Part shown: one piece after another, positions 46,722 to 58,564 of the stretch
How positions within the stretch are numbered: the first letter of the stretch is position 1
How the letters are laid out: every line of letters begins with the position of its first letter
NCBI GenBank assembly: GCA_001972305.1
Contig: BDDD01000562.1
Location: 108,837-172,836 of the forward strand
Reading direction: 5' to 3'
Length of the DNA: 64,000 nt
From: Cephalotus follicularis
Taxonomy: Eukaryota; Streptophyta; Magnoliopsida; Oxalidales; Cephalotaceae
Program-made: the position numbers and the translations under genes
Notes under the pieces: generated by a model
The model's input: only the letters and a program-made list of their open reading frames with translations
Databases searched by the model: none
Told to the model about the DNA's origin: nothing

Positions 46722-46809
46722 ATATTCCATATATGCTAGCTGGGATAAGTTTCTCCGGAATTAAGTGAATTGTTTCCTAATGATTATGTCATTCCATATA
46801 GGAAACCGA

Positions 46810-48018
46810 ATGGACCTACGAAGAGGTAGAAGAGGAAGGCGTAGAGCCGACGAAGGAGTCAATACACCGCCAGTACATGGAAACGACCCTGTAATGAATG
46901 AAGGAGTGAATATTCCTCCAGTGCAAGAAGAGAGGAGTAATTTTGACCGCCTGGCTGATCTTTTCCGACAGCAGATGCAAGCAAATGCGGCGAACATGGA
47001 ACAGATTCGGCAAATGCACAAGGCTAACCGGGCCTATCAGCAAGCACCTGAAGCTTGTCATGCTGGTAGTTTTGGGAGAGATTTGGAGCGGTTCATGCGA
47101 CAGAATCCTCCGACTTTCAATGGTGAACTGAATGCTACTGTGGCCGAGCAGTGGATAAGAGACCTGGAGAAAATATTTGCTGTTTTGGACTGTACTGATG
47201 ACCAAAAACTCAATTTTACTGTGTACCGCTTATGGGGCGAGGCTACCTATTGGTGGGAAAGGACCGAAGCAAAGTGGGAATCTCGTGGACTTGACAGGAC
47301 TTGGGACAGATTTCAGTCTGAGTTCCTTACAACTTATGTGCCACAGATAGAGCGTGATCGATGGGAGACAGAACTGATTGAGTTACGTCAAGGAGGCATG
47401 ACAGTAGCTCAGTACCAGACCAGATTTGTGGAGCTAGGAAGACATACACCTTATCTTGTGGAGGGTGAATCACGGATGATCCGAAGGTTTCTAAAAGGCC
47501 TTCGACCTGACATCAGATCTAAACTGTTGATGTTGCAGCTAACCTCTTTTGTAGATGTTGCTGAGAGGGTGATGATTCTGGAAGCAGATGCGAATGAAAG
47601 GAGAGCAGAGCGGTCTCGTACTAATCAACCGAGGGCCGCACAGTCACAGGGACAGGGAAGTAATATTCCTGCTAAGTCAACAAGATCTGACAACAAAGGT
47701 CAAGGTGGTTCTCGACGCAGAAATTCACGGTCAAGGACTCCTAGCCGAAACAGTCAACAGAATGCAGGTGGATGTGCTTTTTGCGATCGTCAGAATCATG
47801 ATGAGACTGAAGGCTGGAAGAAGATGGGAAAGTGCTTGAGGTGTGGTTCACAAGATCACATGCTGAATAATTTCCCAATGATGAGGGATCAAGCACGCGG
47901 CCAACAGGGAAGTGCGGGTGCTAGTGGTAGTGTTGCGGCTGCTCAACCGCGGAAGGACACCAGGAAAGGGATTGTGAAAGGTAGGGTCTACACCTTATCT
48001 AAAGATGATGTGCCATAA
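46810..48018 (+). mobile_element. E3 gag
   Basis: The open frame begins at 46765. I prefer the internal start MDLRRGRRGRRR at 46810, which gives 402 residues. A retrotransposon gag domain lies at about residues 95-225 (AEQWIRDLEKIFAVLDC, YRLWGEATYWWERTE, TWDRFQSEFLTTYVP, FLKGLRPDIRSKL). A basic, S/R/Q-rich stretch and a zinc-knuckle region (CLRCGSQDHM) follow. It is the best preserved coding frame in the window. It is a fossil because the element as a whole is not intact. Confidence 0.9.
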
Positions 48019-48030
48019 TCTACTACTGTT

Positions 48031-48381
48031 GTGGGAGGTACTATTTATATATCTGGCATACTAGCTCATGTATTGATTGACCCTGGTACGACGCATTCAT
48101 TCATTGCATCTGAATTTGCTTGCAACTTGCATGGTGTTACTTCTAGACTACCTTATGTATTGGAGGTGAGTACTCCTGCGGGTACTTGTCTTCTATCTGA
48201 CATCATAATGAAAGATTGTGAAATCATGGTAGCTGGGATTCAGTTATCTGCTGACTTGATAGTGTTACCTATCTGGGATTTTGATGTGATCTTGGGGATG
48301 GACTGGCTGTATGCTTATCATGCTTGTGTTGATTGCTACAACAAGATAATGAGATTTTACCTTCAAGATGGGACTGAGTGA
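48031..48381 (+). mobile_element. E3 protease
   Basis: This is a retroviral-type aspartic protease: VLIDPGTTHSFIA holds the active-site region and DFDVILGMDWL the flap/ILG motif. It follows gag closely on the same strand. The region 48382-48468 continues pol. Confidence 0.85.
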
Positions 48382-48468
48382 AAGTTTATCAGGGAGAAGA
48401 ATGTTTCTGCTCCGATCATTTCATATACTCGAGCACAGAAGTATCTCAAGCAAGGATGTGGGGGCTAT

Positions 48469-48674
48469 TTGGCGTATGTGATTGATCATACAAAAGGTAC
48501 GCCTAGTATTGAGCAAGTTCCAGTTGTATGTGAATTTCCTGATGTATTTCCAGATGAACTCACTTCGTTGCCACCGGAGAGGGATATAGAGTTCAGTATT
48601 GAGCTGTTGCCTAGAACTGCTCCTATATCCAAAGCACCGTACCGAATGGCTCCTGCCAAACTGAAGGAGTTGAA
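48469..48674 (+). mobile_element. E3 start of reverse transcriptase
   Basis: The lead-in to RT is clear: VVCEFPDVFPDELTSLPPER, then IEFSIELLP and APYRMAPAKLKEL. It is cut by the N run. Confidence 0.88.
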
Positions 48675-49023
48675 NNNNNNNNNNNNNNNNNNNNNNNNNN
48701 NNNNNNNNNNNNNNNNNNNNNNNNNNNNNNNNNNNNNNNNNNNNNNNNNNNNNNNNNNNNNNNNNNNNNNNNNNNNNNNNNNNNNNNNNNNNNNNNNNNN
48801 NNNNNNNNNNNNNNNNNNNNNNNNNNNNNNNNNNNNNNNNNNNNNNNNNNNNNNNNNNNNNNNNNNNNNNNNNNNNNNNNNNNNNNNNNNNNNNNNNNNN
48901 NNNNNNNNNNNNNNNNNNNNNNNNNNNNNNNNNNNNNNNNNNNNNNNNNNNNNNNNNNNNNNNNNNNNNNNNNNNNNNNNNNNNNNNNNNNNNNNNNNNN
49001 NNNNNNNNNNNNNNNNNNNNNNN
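48675..49023. other. Assembly gap (349 N) in E3 pol
   Basis: The left flank is the first part of RT and the right flank is the last part of integrase. The missing RT core, RNase H and integrase core would need about 3 kb. Either the gap length is wrong or the element is internally shortened. The long frames crossing it in both directions are artefacts. Confidence 0.99.
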
Positions 49024-49553
49024 CTGCTAGCTGCACAAAGTCGGCAGAAGAGTTACGCCGATAGCAAGAGGAGAAAGTTAGAATTCGAGAAGGGGGATCA
49101 TGTTTTCCTGAAGGTCTCGCCTTCGAAAGGGATACACCGTTTTGGCCTCAAAGGGAAGTTGGCACCGAGGTATATTGGGCCGTATGAAATACTGGAAAGA
49201 GTGGGGGATGTAGCATATCAGATTGCACTACCGCCTAGTTTGTCGGATGTGCATAATGTATTTCGTGTCTCCATGCTACGGAAATAGGTACCTGACCCGT
49301 ATCACATATTGAGCTACGACCCTGGATTCATCAGTCTTAGATTTTCTTATGAAGAAAGGCCGACGAGGATAGTGGATCGAATGGAGAAGGTGCTAAGGAA
49401 TAAGACTATTCCTATGGTAAAAGTGCTGTGGCGTTTTCACGGAGAAGAGGAGGCTACGTGGGAGCGTGAAGACGAAATGATGGAGACATTCCCACACTTG
49501 TTCAGAATGTAAGAGCTAAATTCGAGGACGAATTTTCTTTAAGGAGGGAGGAA
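49024..49553 (+). mobile_element. E3 integrase end, chromodomain-like tail and polypurine tract
   Basis: After the gap the sequence reads [45 protein letters not shown] and the HNVFRVSMLRK type phrase. The tail (about 49309-49512) has VEKVLRNK-like and IPMVKVLWRF, EEATWERED and FPHLF. The polypurine tract aaggagggaggaa is at 49541-49553. It is very close in wording to G1 (1-850), so it is the same lineage. Confidence 0.9.
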
Positions 49554-52115
49554 TGTAATAACCGCAATTTCAATTCGTGTATACTGTACTCGTGATGAAT
49601 AAAATATACACTTACTTGAATTTTGATGTCCAATTGTTATACAGATTGCGGTTGTTAATTTAATTGAGTAAATGGACCTAAAATAACCAAAAGCAGCCAT
49701 CGACAGCCGGCTGCCACAGGGGAACAGTCGATTGGCTGATGCGTGGTGTGACAGTCGACTGCCTGTTAAAGACGGTCGACTGGAATGGTACAGAACAGGT
49801 GTATGTGCATGCATATGAGACAGGGCAGAGGCAAGGCATGATGGACAGGTGTTATGCGAAGCCAGCAGCTGCCATCACATGCAAAAGGAGTGCCTTGCAT
49901 GTACTCTGTAGACCTGCAATCACAGCAGAGTAGTGAGAAAAAGATAGAAAGAATGAGAGAGGAGTGAACATGTGAGAGAGAGAAAAAAGAGAAGGCTGAG
50001 TTAATGGGAGTCTGGCGAATTCTAAAGCTCCTAAGCCTTTATATCAGCTGTTAGATTAGAGTGTGAATGTTGGAAACACTTGAGAGAGAAAGAAACTCTG
50101 GACAGTAGCTGTTGGCAAGTGGATGCGTGTTGAAGGCTTGGAGTGCAAAGGAGGACTTGAAGCTTGGATTTCCTGGTAAGCTCCAAGTTCTATTAGTATT
50201 AAGGTTATAGTTAAATAGTATCACATTCATCCTATAACCACTGATTAAACATGATCACCAGTAATAAGCTAAAAATTGGAGATAGAAATTGTAATGGAAG
50301 TGGTTAAATGTGAAAATGGAGTTAAGGAATTGTTGATAAGCCTGTGATTCGATTATAGTTGTTGTTATAGTTGTCTCTAGGTATGTGTATACTGACTATA
50401 CATATATACATCTTCTGTAACATGCAAAGATAAATAATTACTGGATTTTGGAGTTTTGAGTTGGGTGAAGGACTTGGAACTCAAAGAGAGGAATCAACTC
50501 AATTTGATTCCGGGATAGCAATTGAGGTAGGGGTAATGACATGTTTTTGGAAGATATATTATGCATATCATGTATGGTTATTTTCTGTTTGATTGCATGT
50601 GTTGTTTAGGTTAGAAATTGGACATTGAAATACATAACCTGCTACTGCCTGCATTTTCTAGGCAGAGCAGTCGACTGTTCTTCATGACAATCGACTACTC
50701 AACCTATCCAGTCGACTGTTAAGAGAAAACAGCCGACTACTCAATCGAAACAGCCGACTGTTCTTGAGAGCAGTCGACTGTCCTGGGAAAATTTCTGATA
50801 TAGGTCCTATTTTAGGCCTCAATTTAAATGTAATTAACTTGGCCTCCATATGGATGATTGGAACAGTCAATCCTGGCCTTATATACAATTACATTTCAGA
50901 AACTAAACAAGTATGCACTCCTTGTGAGAGTTGCACATGAATGACTATGGTATGCTAATTACCTTGTTGAATCCTTGAATTGCTACTGTCTTTTACTATT
51001 GTTGCTGTATATGCTACTGTTATAACTAGTACATACTAGTGAGTGTTCATAAACACTATTGTTTCCATATTTCAAGGACTAAACCAACTAAGTGCTATAA
51101 GCACGGATATGGATTTTTAACTAAAGGTTTCAAAATGAAAACTTATTGCCAATGATTTATTGTTCTCCTCCTATGAGAGATACCTACTATTTTGTTCTCC
51201 AACTGGTTTCCACTATTGTATTGATATCGTTTTCCTCCTATGAGATGTACGATCAATGAATTGTTAAATGTTTCTAAGGAAAATAACTTTTATATTGCAT
51301 ACCATTGATATATGTAATATTACTACTGAATTGTTTGAATTGATTGTCTATGTTATTACCGATTAGTTGAGTTATGGCAGATGTCACTGGCTAACGGAGG
51401 TGGTCCTATGTGCCAGGAGTTGGCTAGAGTACACACCCAAACTGTCTGCAATGCAGATCTTGATTGCTAAACTGCCCGCTAACGCCAGCAGTAAATATTA
51501 CCTTATCTATCATCTTCGGAGCGTAGGGTGATAGATAGGTGGTGCGCTGTCTGTGCTAGGAGGTAGCGACATGTGACACCCAAACCATTGTATGAATTGA
51601 TTTTACCCTTGTGCGGTATTCTTGCATTGTATTGTCTATGGCCACTTGGCATGGTTGCTTATATATTAGAATACTTAAATGTTATTTTAAATATAAAATG
51701 TCATACATGTTGCATTTATATATTACTTGTCATGCATTATCTTCCTACTTAGCCAAGTGAGGACAAAGACTAACCCCTACAATTTCAGATTAAGCAAGGA
51801 CATTCAGAGAGTACTGCAGAAGCTTGGAGAACTTCTATTCTTCTTAAGGTTGTTATTTTTTTATGATGTACTGTAATTGTATTGAACGGTTCACACTCAG
51901 TGTTATGGTTGTACTATCCTTATGTAAAAGGGTAATTTGATGGATTGTATACGCACGTAGTATGGGCTGCGTGCGGATGACTTTATTTTATATTCCGGCT
52001 TATTGAATGCTTCCGCTTATATATGAATTGTTGAATGGAATGCTGGAATATTGTTTTATTTCTGATATCACCATATATGCTTGTCTCTAATGGAATTGGA
52101 AAACGGGGTGTGACA
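49554..52115 (+). mobile_element. E3 second, uninterrupted LTR (2562 bp)
   Basis: It starts TGTAATAACCGCAATTTC and ends GGGGTGTGACA. It is the cleanest copy of this LTR and shows the empty sites for both B and the LINE. Palindromes are at 49705-49783 and 50664-50782. It is followed not by host DNA but by a primer site and gag start. Confidence 0.92.
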
Positions 52116-52717
52116 GCATGGTATCAGAGCATATTCCATATATGCTAGCTGGGATAAGTTTCTCCGGAATTAAGTGAATTGTTTCCTAATGATTATGTCA
52201 TTCCATATAGGAAACCGAATGGACCTACGAAGAGGTAGAAGAGGAAGGCGTAGAGCCGACGAAGGAGTCAATACACCGCCAGTACATGGAAACGACCCTG
52301 TAATGAATGAAGGAGTGAATATTCCTCCAGTGCAAGAAGAGAGGAGTAATTTTGACCGCCTGGCTGATCTTTTCCGACAGCAGATGCAAGCAAATGCGGC
52401 GAACATGGAACAGATTCGGCAAATGCACAAGGCTAACCGGGCCTATCAGCAAGCACCTGAAGCTTGTCATGCTGGTAGTTTTGGGAGAGATTTGGAGCGG
52501 TTCATGCGACAGAATCCTCCGACTTTCAATGGTGAACTGAATGCTACTGTGGCCGAGCAGTGGATAAGAGACCTGGAGAAAATATTTGCTGTTTTGGACT
52601 GTACTGATGACCAAAAACTCAATTTTACTGTGTACCGCTTATGGGGCGAGGCTACCTATTGGTGGGAAAGGACCGAAGCAAAGTGGGAATCTCGTGGACT
52701 TGACAGGACTTGGGACA
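52116..52717 (+). mobile_element. E3 second interior start (primer site and gag start)
   Basis: It repeats 46707-47308 with no difference that I can find over 602 bp, including the primer site (52119-52130) and the first part of gag (52174 on). At 52717 it runs directly into the middle of the LTR. With the LTRs on both sides it forms an LTR-interior-LTR-interior-LTR chain. Confidence 0.92.
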
Positions 52718-54043
52718 ATTTCTGATATAGGTCCTATTTTAGGCCTCAATTTAAATGTAATTAACTTGGCCTCCATATGGATGATTGGAACAGTCAATCC
52801 TGGCCTTATATACAATTACATTTCAGAAACTAAACAAGTATGCACTCCTTGTGAGAGTTGCACATGAATGACTATGGTATGCTAATTACCTTGTTGAATC
52901 CTTGAATTGCTACTGTCTTTTACTATTGTTGCTGTATATGCTACTGTTATAACTAGTACATACTAGTGAGTGTTCATAAACACTATTGTTTCCATATTTC
53001 AAGGACTAAACCAACTAAGTGCTATAAGCACGGATATGGATTTTTAACTAAAGGTTTCAAAATGAAAACTTATTGCCAATGATTTATTGTTCTCCTCCTA
53101 TGAGAGATACCTACTATTTTGTTCTCCAACTGGTTTCCACTATTGTATTGATATCGTTTTCCTCCTATGAGATGTACGATCAATGAATTGTTAAATGTTT
53201 CTAAGGAAAATAACTTTTATATTGCATACCATTGATATATGTAATATTACTACTGAATTGTTTGAATTGATTGTCTATGTTATTACCGATTAGTTGAGTT
53301 ATGGCAGATGTCACTGGCTAACGGAGGTGGTCCTATGTGCCAGGAGTTGGCTAGAGTACACACCCAAACTGTCTGCAATGCAGATCTTGATTGCTAAACT
53401 GCCCGCTAACGCCAGCAGTAAATATTACCTTATCTATCATCTTCGGAGCGTAGGGTGATAGATAGGTGGTGCGCTGTCTGTGCTAGGAGGTAGCGACATG
53501 TGACACCCAAACCATTGTATGAATTGATTTTACCCTTGTGCGGTATTCTTGCATTGTATTGTCTATGGCCACTTGGCATGGTTGCTTATATATTGGAATA
53601 CTTAAATGTTATTTTAAATATAAAATGTCATACATGTTGCATTTATATATTACTTGTCATGCATTATCTTCCTACTTAGCCAAGTGAGGACAATGGCTAA
53701 CCCCTACAATTTCAGATTAAGCAAGGACATTCGGAGAGTACTGCAGAAGCTTGGAGAACTTCTATTCTTCTTAAGGTTGTTATTTTTTTATGATGTACTG
53801 TAATTGTATTGAACGGTTCACACTCTGTGTTATGGTTGTACTATCCTTATGTAAAAGGGTAATTTGATGGATTGTATACGCACGTAGTATGGGCTGCGTG
53901 CGGATGACTTTATTTTATATTCCGGCTTATTGAATGCTTCCGCTTATATATGAATTGTTGAATAGAATGTTGGAATATTGTTTTATTTCTAATATCACCA
54001 TATATGCTTGTCTCTAATGGAATTGGAAAGGCGGGGTGTGACA
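52718..54043 (+). mobile_element. E3 final partial LTR
   Basis: It matches 50790-52115 from atttctgatatagg to the end. I find about eight differences in 1.3 kb (about 99.4% identity), so it is closer to its neighbour than the 5' LTR is. It ends GGTGTGACA before the TSD tgtca. Confidence 0.9.
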
Positions 54044-56374
54044 TGTCATTCAAAAATTGAGTGAAACCGACAAACTGAACTTTAGTCTCCTTTGTAAAGT
54101 CATTGCTAAACGAGTTTTCCGCAAAAGTAAAGTTAACACCCTTTTACCATTTTTAAAGATCCATTGGAGTTAAAACTTTGGAGGTGTTTATTCCTTCCCA
54201 AGAGTCTACCACTTAAAAATAAAGTCAAACTGATGACCGGATCTATGAGCTGCTTTGAAAAACTAAGGTTCGAACTATTTTTCCGTAAAAACTGCAAAAA
54301 CGAAACTTTTTGGCCAAAATCATATTCGTTTGACACTAAAATTTCAGAACTATGTTTAAGCATATCTAAGAGTCTTCTGTTTAAAAATAAATTCAAACAG
54401 ATAAGTCGAGCTGTATGCTCCTTTGTAAAATCACCGTTTTAAAACGATTTTAGCGTAACTTTGCACTTTTTGGTCCAAACCAAGTTTTTTTGGCACAAAA
54501 ATTTACAGCCAATATTTAAACCTATCCAAAGGTCTACCATTAAAATTTTAAGTCAATCGGACCACTTTAGGTCCAAAAAGTGACTAAAACGCCATTTCGG
54601 CGACATAACGGCTAAAGTTGCCGATGTCAACCAATAACTCAATTCAACCATTCGCAGAACCAACCAACCACAAGTGCTCATTATAAGTCACTACATATAT
54701 GCTATACACATGTACATATACAATGATAAAGTCCCCAAAGCATTTGGTTTTCAAACGACTGAGTTATATGTAACATTTCTATCCTCAAACAAAATATGTC
54801 CAGTTTTGACCTTAGTATATTCGAACCACTATAACTTTCTCATTTCATAATATTTTTGAGTGATTCCACTTTTATTAGAAACTAGACATCTGGGGCTACA
54901 TATTTGACTCAAAAAGTGACTGTTTTGGATTCAAAACGAGGAAGAAACACAGCATCAAAATCAGGTAAAAAATCTGAATTCAAATGACTTTAGTTCCTTA
55001 TAGGCAAACATATATATATTATCCCATATTCCTCGATTCACTAACACCATCTCATCCTTAAAACACTTTTAACACAATAAAAACACTCAATCTTCTCTAG
55101 CCATTCAATAGCATAAATTAAGGAGAAAGAAAACACAATTGAACTAAGTTAATATACTCTAAATTACACGAACAAACTATCAACAAAGAAGATAAACCTC
55201 TAATCTCATTCTCCTTCTTTTTTTTTTTTTACAACCCGAAATTTGAGGAAACAAGAGGGTGATGAATCTTTAATTATATTACTCAAATTCTTGCTTCAAT
55301 TTAGCATCAATCATCCTCTAACATACAACTTCAATCCATTATCATCATCAAATCCGAAATTGGAGAGAGAGAAACAATCAAACATATAACTAGTCTTAGC
55401 AAGAAAAGGTATAGAGCTTACTTTAAACACCAAAAAGAGTAGAGTAGAGTAGAGTAGAATCACTTATAACTGGTCTCTTGAAGATTTCTTTAAGAAGGAA
55501 GTGAGAGTTTGCAAGTGGGAGATGATTCGGCAACAAGAAAATTGCAGAAAGAGATGAGAGCAATGAATATGTATGAAGTTCGGCAACAAAGAATGTAAAT
55601 AGCCGAATATTCTAGCAAGTGATATGCATCAAAAGTAGAAAATTCTGGAGTTATCTAATCCTTTCATGAATGGCCGGTTTTAGGAGAAGATATTTGGGCC
55701 TTTATGTGTAAAAATTCGGCTGCCATATAAAGAAAAGAAATTTGGCTTAGTTTGGGCCGAAAATTGCATTCAATAATTGTAAAAAATTGGTCCTAGATTA
55801 TGCATAATTTGGTCCACACAATAAGGAAACAAATTTGGGCCTCATCACCTTAAAATTTCGGCCTCACTAGAAAATTTTATGGGTTTGGCCTTAAGTCCAT
55901 AAGATGTACACACACCTCACTTAATGAATCTAACCCTTAAAGAAATTTATATATATCCAACATCATCATCAAGGTCTCATAAATTATATGCCACTTCCAA
56001 AGATATAACACGGGGTGTTACAACTTTCGGCACCAACTTCTAAACAGCAACATATTATGAGAACGTAGCAATTATAACGTTCATTTCTATACATTTATAT
56101 CTAGACGTCATTTGTCATAATACCTTACACAGTGGAAAACATAAACTTGTTACGTCAAAAGCAGTTGATATAAAACTATACTTTCTTTCCAAAACTTTCT
56201 TTACGAACTTTCTCTAAAACTTGCATTCCCACCTTCGATCGTCTCCTAGAAAACATTTTATTTGGAAACAAAAACATTGCAAGGAATGAGCTCAAATAGC
56301 CCAATAAGAATCATAGTTATAAAAACATTTTTTGAAATTCCCTTTTTAAAAATATTGGCATATAATATAGCCAT

Positions 56375-56690
56375 ACTTTTGAAAAACATTTCGAAATTCC
56401 TTTTGAAAACATTTTGAAAATCCTTTTGAAAACATTTCGAAAATCCTTTTTTTTTTAAACATTTTGAAAATCCTTTTTGAAAACATTTCAAAAATCCTTT
56501 TTTTTTTAAACATTTTGAAAATCCTTTTTTGAAAACATTTCAAAAATCCTTTTGAAAAACATTTTGAAAATCCTTTTGAAAAACATCGTAAAAATCCTTT
56601 TGAAAAACATCATAAAAATCCTTTTTGAAAACATTTCAAAAATCCTTTTGAAAACATTTTGAAAATCATTTTCTTTTCAAAATCACATTC
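56375..56690. repeat. Minisatellite, unit about 23 bp, in the X 5' LTR
   Basis: Sister array of 17398-17690, with the same AAAACATTTTGAAAATCCTT unit and several T-run expansions. Confidence 0.85.
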
Positions 56691-57559
56691 TTTTCTGTTC
56701 ATATCTCATGAAACAGAACATTTCGTAAATAACTGAGTGGTCATAAAAACATAAAAACAAACCCAATTGAACCAGTCACCGGGGCATTGTGCACTTCCTC
56801 GATCACCAACTTACATCACATGCATGTCCGTGAGCACTCTCTGCTCATAACATTAATTTTTTACTAGATTAATCCTCCCTGGATCACAATCTAGTAGTTG
56901 TTCATCTCAATTCGTTGCATTTTCTCATTTTGTAAAAACAATTCTTAATACTTCGAGTGATCAGCTCAAAACATTAATAAAACAATTTTGTAAAACATTT
57001 GGAAAACATTTTGAAAACAATTTTTGTAAAACATTTGAAAAACTGATTTTAAAACATTTTTGTAAAACATTTTGAAAACATTTGTAAAACTGAATTTAAA
57101 ACATTTTTGTAAAATAATAATAACTATAATTTTCCAGAAAATACTTTAAAATAAGTAGTATAAAATACTTTGGCAAAATATAGAATTTTCGTAAAATACT
57201 TTGGTATAAAAATAGCATTTTTCCTTACCACCATAAAATACTTTGAAAAGGTGATTAGGAATCCTTACCTTGCTTTATTCTCCTTCTTTCTTCCATTATA
57301 CCAATCTCAGCAGAACTCTCCTTTTCTATACTAAAATTCTCCTATTTTTTCTCTTCTCCTCTCTTTTCTCTCCTTCTTTCTCTCCCTTTCTTCCTCTCTT
57401 CTTCTATCTCTCCCATCTGCCTCTTCTTTCTTTCCCCCTATGCTGAGCAATAAAGCCGAATGGGGTATTTATAGGAAGTCTTCAGCCGCCTTCGTTTTGT
57501 CGTTTTCTGACACGTGTCTTCTTTTTTCGTCTGTTGCTTGACACGCGTCCTTTTTCTTA

Positions 57560-57862
57560 AAGCATCGGAGGTTAAGCACTAAGCGTCGCCCTTTAAGCCC
57601 CAAAGTGCTGCCACTTTGCCCTCTAAGCGCTACCTGTTGACGGGTACAAAGGAAATTTAACGCTTGAAAGCGTTGCCGCTTTCTCCATTACACTATAACA
57701 AACTGTCGACGCTTTAACTCACAAATTCGGAGTCCACAACACGAAGCCAAACTGTCGACGCCTTGAATAGGACTGTCGACGCCTTGAATAGGACTGTCGA
57801 CGCTTTATGGCATTTTACCAAACTGTCGATGTTTTAAAATAGGCAGTTGACACTTTCAACGT
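57560..57862. repeat. Palindrome variants in the X 5' LTR
   Basis: Sister cluster of 18549-18835. It has one more AATAGGACTGTCGACGC unit (about 57765-57800) than the 3' LTR copy, so copy number changed after insertion. Confidence 0.82.
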
Positions 57863-58191
57863 TCCAAGACGCACAAACATGCTTACGGCACACAGTACAA
57901 CCCTTAAAATAACCGTATATCTACAGTATATCCATAAATAATGACTTCAAAATGTTCCTGTCAAAAACAAATAGCCAATTTCGATTTTCTTTCGGGGGCG
58001 CTGCCCCCGAGCCCCTGCCCGCTGTCCGGGTAGTGGGACCCTCCGTCCCCTCACCAGGGAGCGGAACCCCCGAACCCTCTGAGCGTTAGGGTCATATTAC
58101 GGGTCCCTTATAGCATTTGCCAATCTCAACAACAGAAATCATACTTTCATAAATAATATCTCTCATGAAAATTTTTGGTCATTACAATCCA

Positions 58192-58564
58192 CATATAGTA
58201 CATTATGAATTAAAGTTTGATTGTTACCTATGGAGCCAAAACCCTTAATCTTCCCTTTTGCATTATCTCCATAGGTGACATCTCCTCCTTCCTTTGACTC
58301 AAAATTGACAAAAAGACTTTTGTCACCCGTCATATGCTTGGAGCACCTACTATCCAAGTTCCATTACGTCTTCTTGGATAGTGCTTTCAAGCACATCTAC
58401 AAACAAATAAATTCAAGTTTTTGTTTGAGGTACCCAACTAATTTTAGGTCCCTTGGGGTTAGTTACAATAGTTCCTTTAGAAACCCAACTTTTCTTTATT
58501 CTAATAAAGTTTGAGTCATTCAAGATATTTGTCTTATAAAAGCATGAGGTAGAAACATGTCCTA
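58192..58564 (-). mobile_element. C protease region of pol
   Basis: On the minus strand the copia lead-in (STSCFYKTNI, IKKSWVSKG) comes first. The aspartic protease region follows (CSKHMTGDKSLFVNFESK, GGDVTYGDNAKGKIKGFG, IGNNQTLIHNVL). It is the part of C pol on the far side of X. The same protein region resumes 45 kb away at 13496. It is a fossil. Confidence 0.88.

Larger units (their letters stand above)
38883..54043 (+). mobile_element. E3: Ty3/gypsy chromovirus (Tekay/Del-like) inside E4
   Basis: It is flanked by a perfect TSD, tgtca at 38878-38882 and 54044-54048. The parts are: 5' LTR 38883-46706 (with the B solo LTR and the LINE inside), primer site 46710-46721, gag, protease, RT start, gap, integrase end with chromodomain-like tail, polypurine tract 49541-49553, LTR 49554-52115, a second interior start 52116-52717, and a final partial LTR 52718-54043. 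In the first 649 bp the 5' LTR and the LTR at 49554 differ at about 23 sites by eye. That is about 3.5%, so the insertion is fairly young. It is less decayed than X, with a few breaks. Confidence 0.92.
37196..56022 (-). mobile_element. E4: LTR of a gypsy-type element, split by E3
   Basis: The two parts are 37196-38877 and 54049-56022. Read minus it starts TGTAACACCCCGTG at 56022 and includes sequence related in reverse to the family A LTR. Examples are taatcggatgtgctg at 37215 and ggctacaggatgtg at 37676, compared with 27845 and 27085. No interior is seen, so it is probably a solo LTR. It has no clear TSD, and its low-coordinate end does not look like a normal terminus. Bases 54049-56022 are AT-rich LTR with no coding signal. 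Confidence 0.65.
13497..58186 (-). mobile_element. X: Ty3/gypsy element inserted in copia C pol
   Basis: It is flanked by a perfect 5-bp TSD, atcca at 13492-13496 and 58187-58191. The ends are TGTAACGTCCCC... and ...GGTCATTACA. The minus orientation is shown by the polypurine tract beside the low-coordinate LTR and the tRNA-Met primer site beside the high one. The 3' LTR is 13497-19159, the interior 19160-37082, and the 5' LTR 37083-37195 plus 56023-58186; all three carry later insertions. Over about 240 bp (18240-18480 against 57240-57480) I count about 11 differences between the LTRs. The element is therefore moderately old, consistent with its heavily broken coding region. Confidence 0.9.
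37083..58186 (-). mobile_element. X 5' LTR, interrupted by E4 and its contents
   Basis: The X LTR portions are 37083-37195 (the same as 13497-13609) and 56023-58186 (the same as 13895-14282 plus 17398-19159). Everything between is E4 with E3 inside. The right part carries the same minisatellite (56375-56690), pyrimidine-rich block (57340-57440) and palindromes (57560-57862) as the 3' LTR. It ends GGTCATTACA at 58186, before the TSD atcca. Confidence 0.85.

Noticed and set aside
46816-47205. Antisense open frames to E3 gag (also 52170-52614)
   Set aside because: They are exact shadows of the gag frame and repeat because the gag start itself is repeated.
48469-49287. A single 272-residue protein across the second gap
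   Set aside because: The middle is N. The two flanks belong to RT and integrase and must not be read as one protein.
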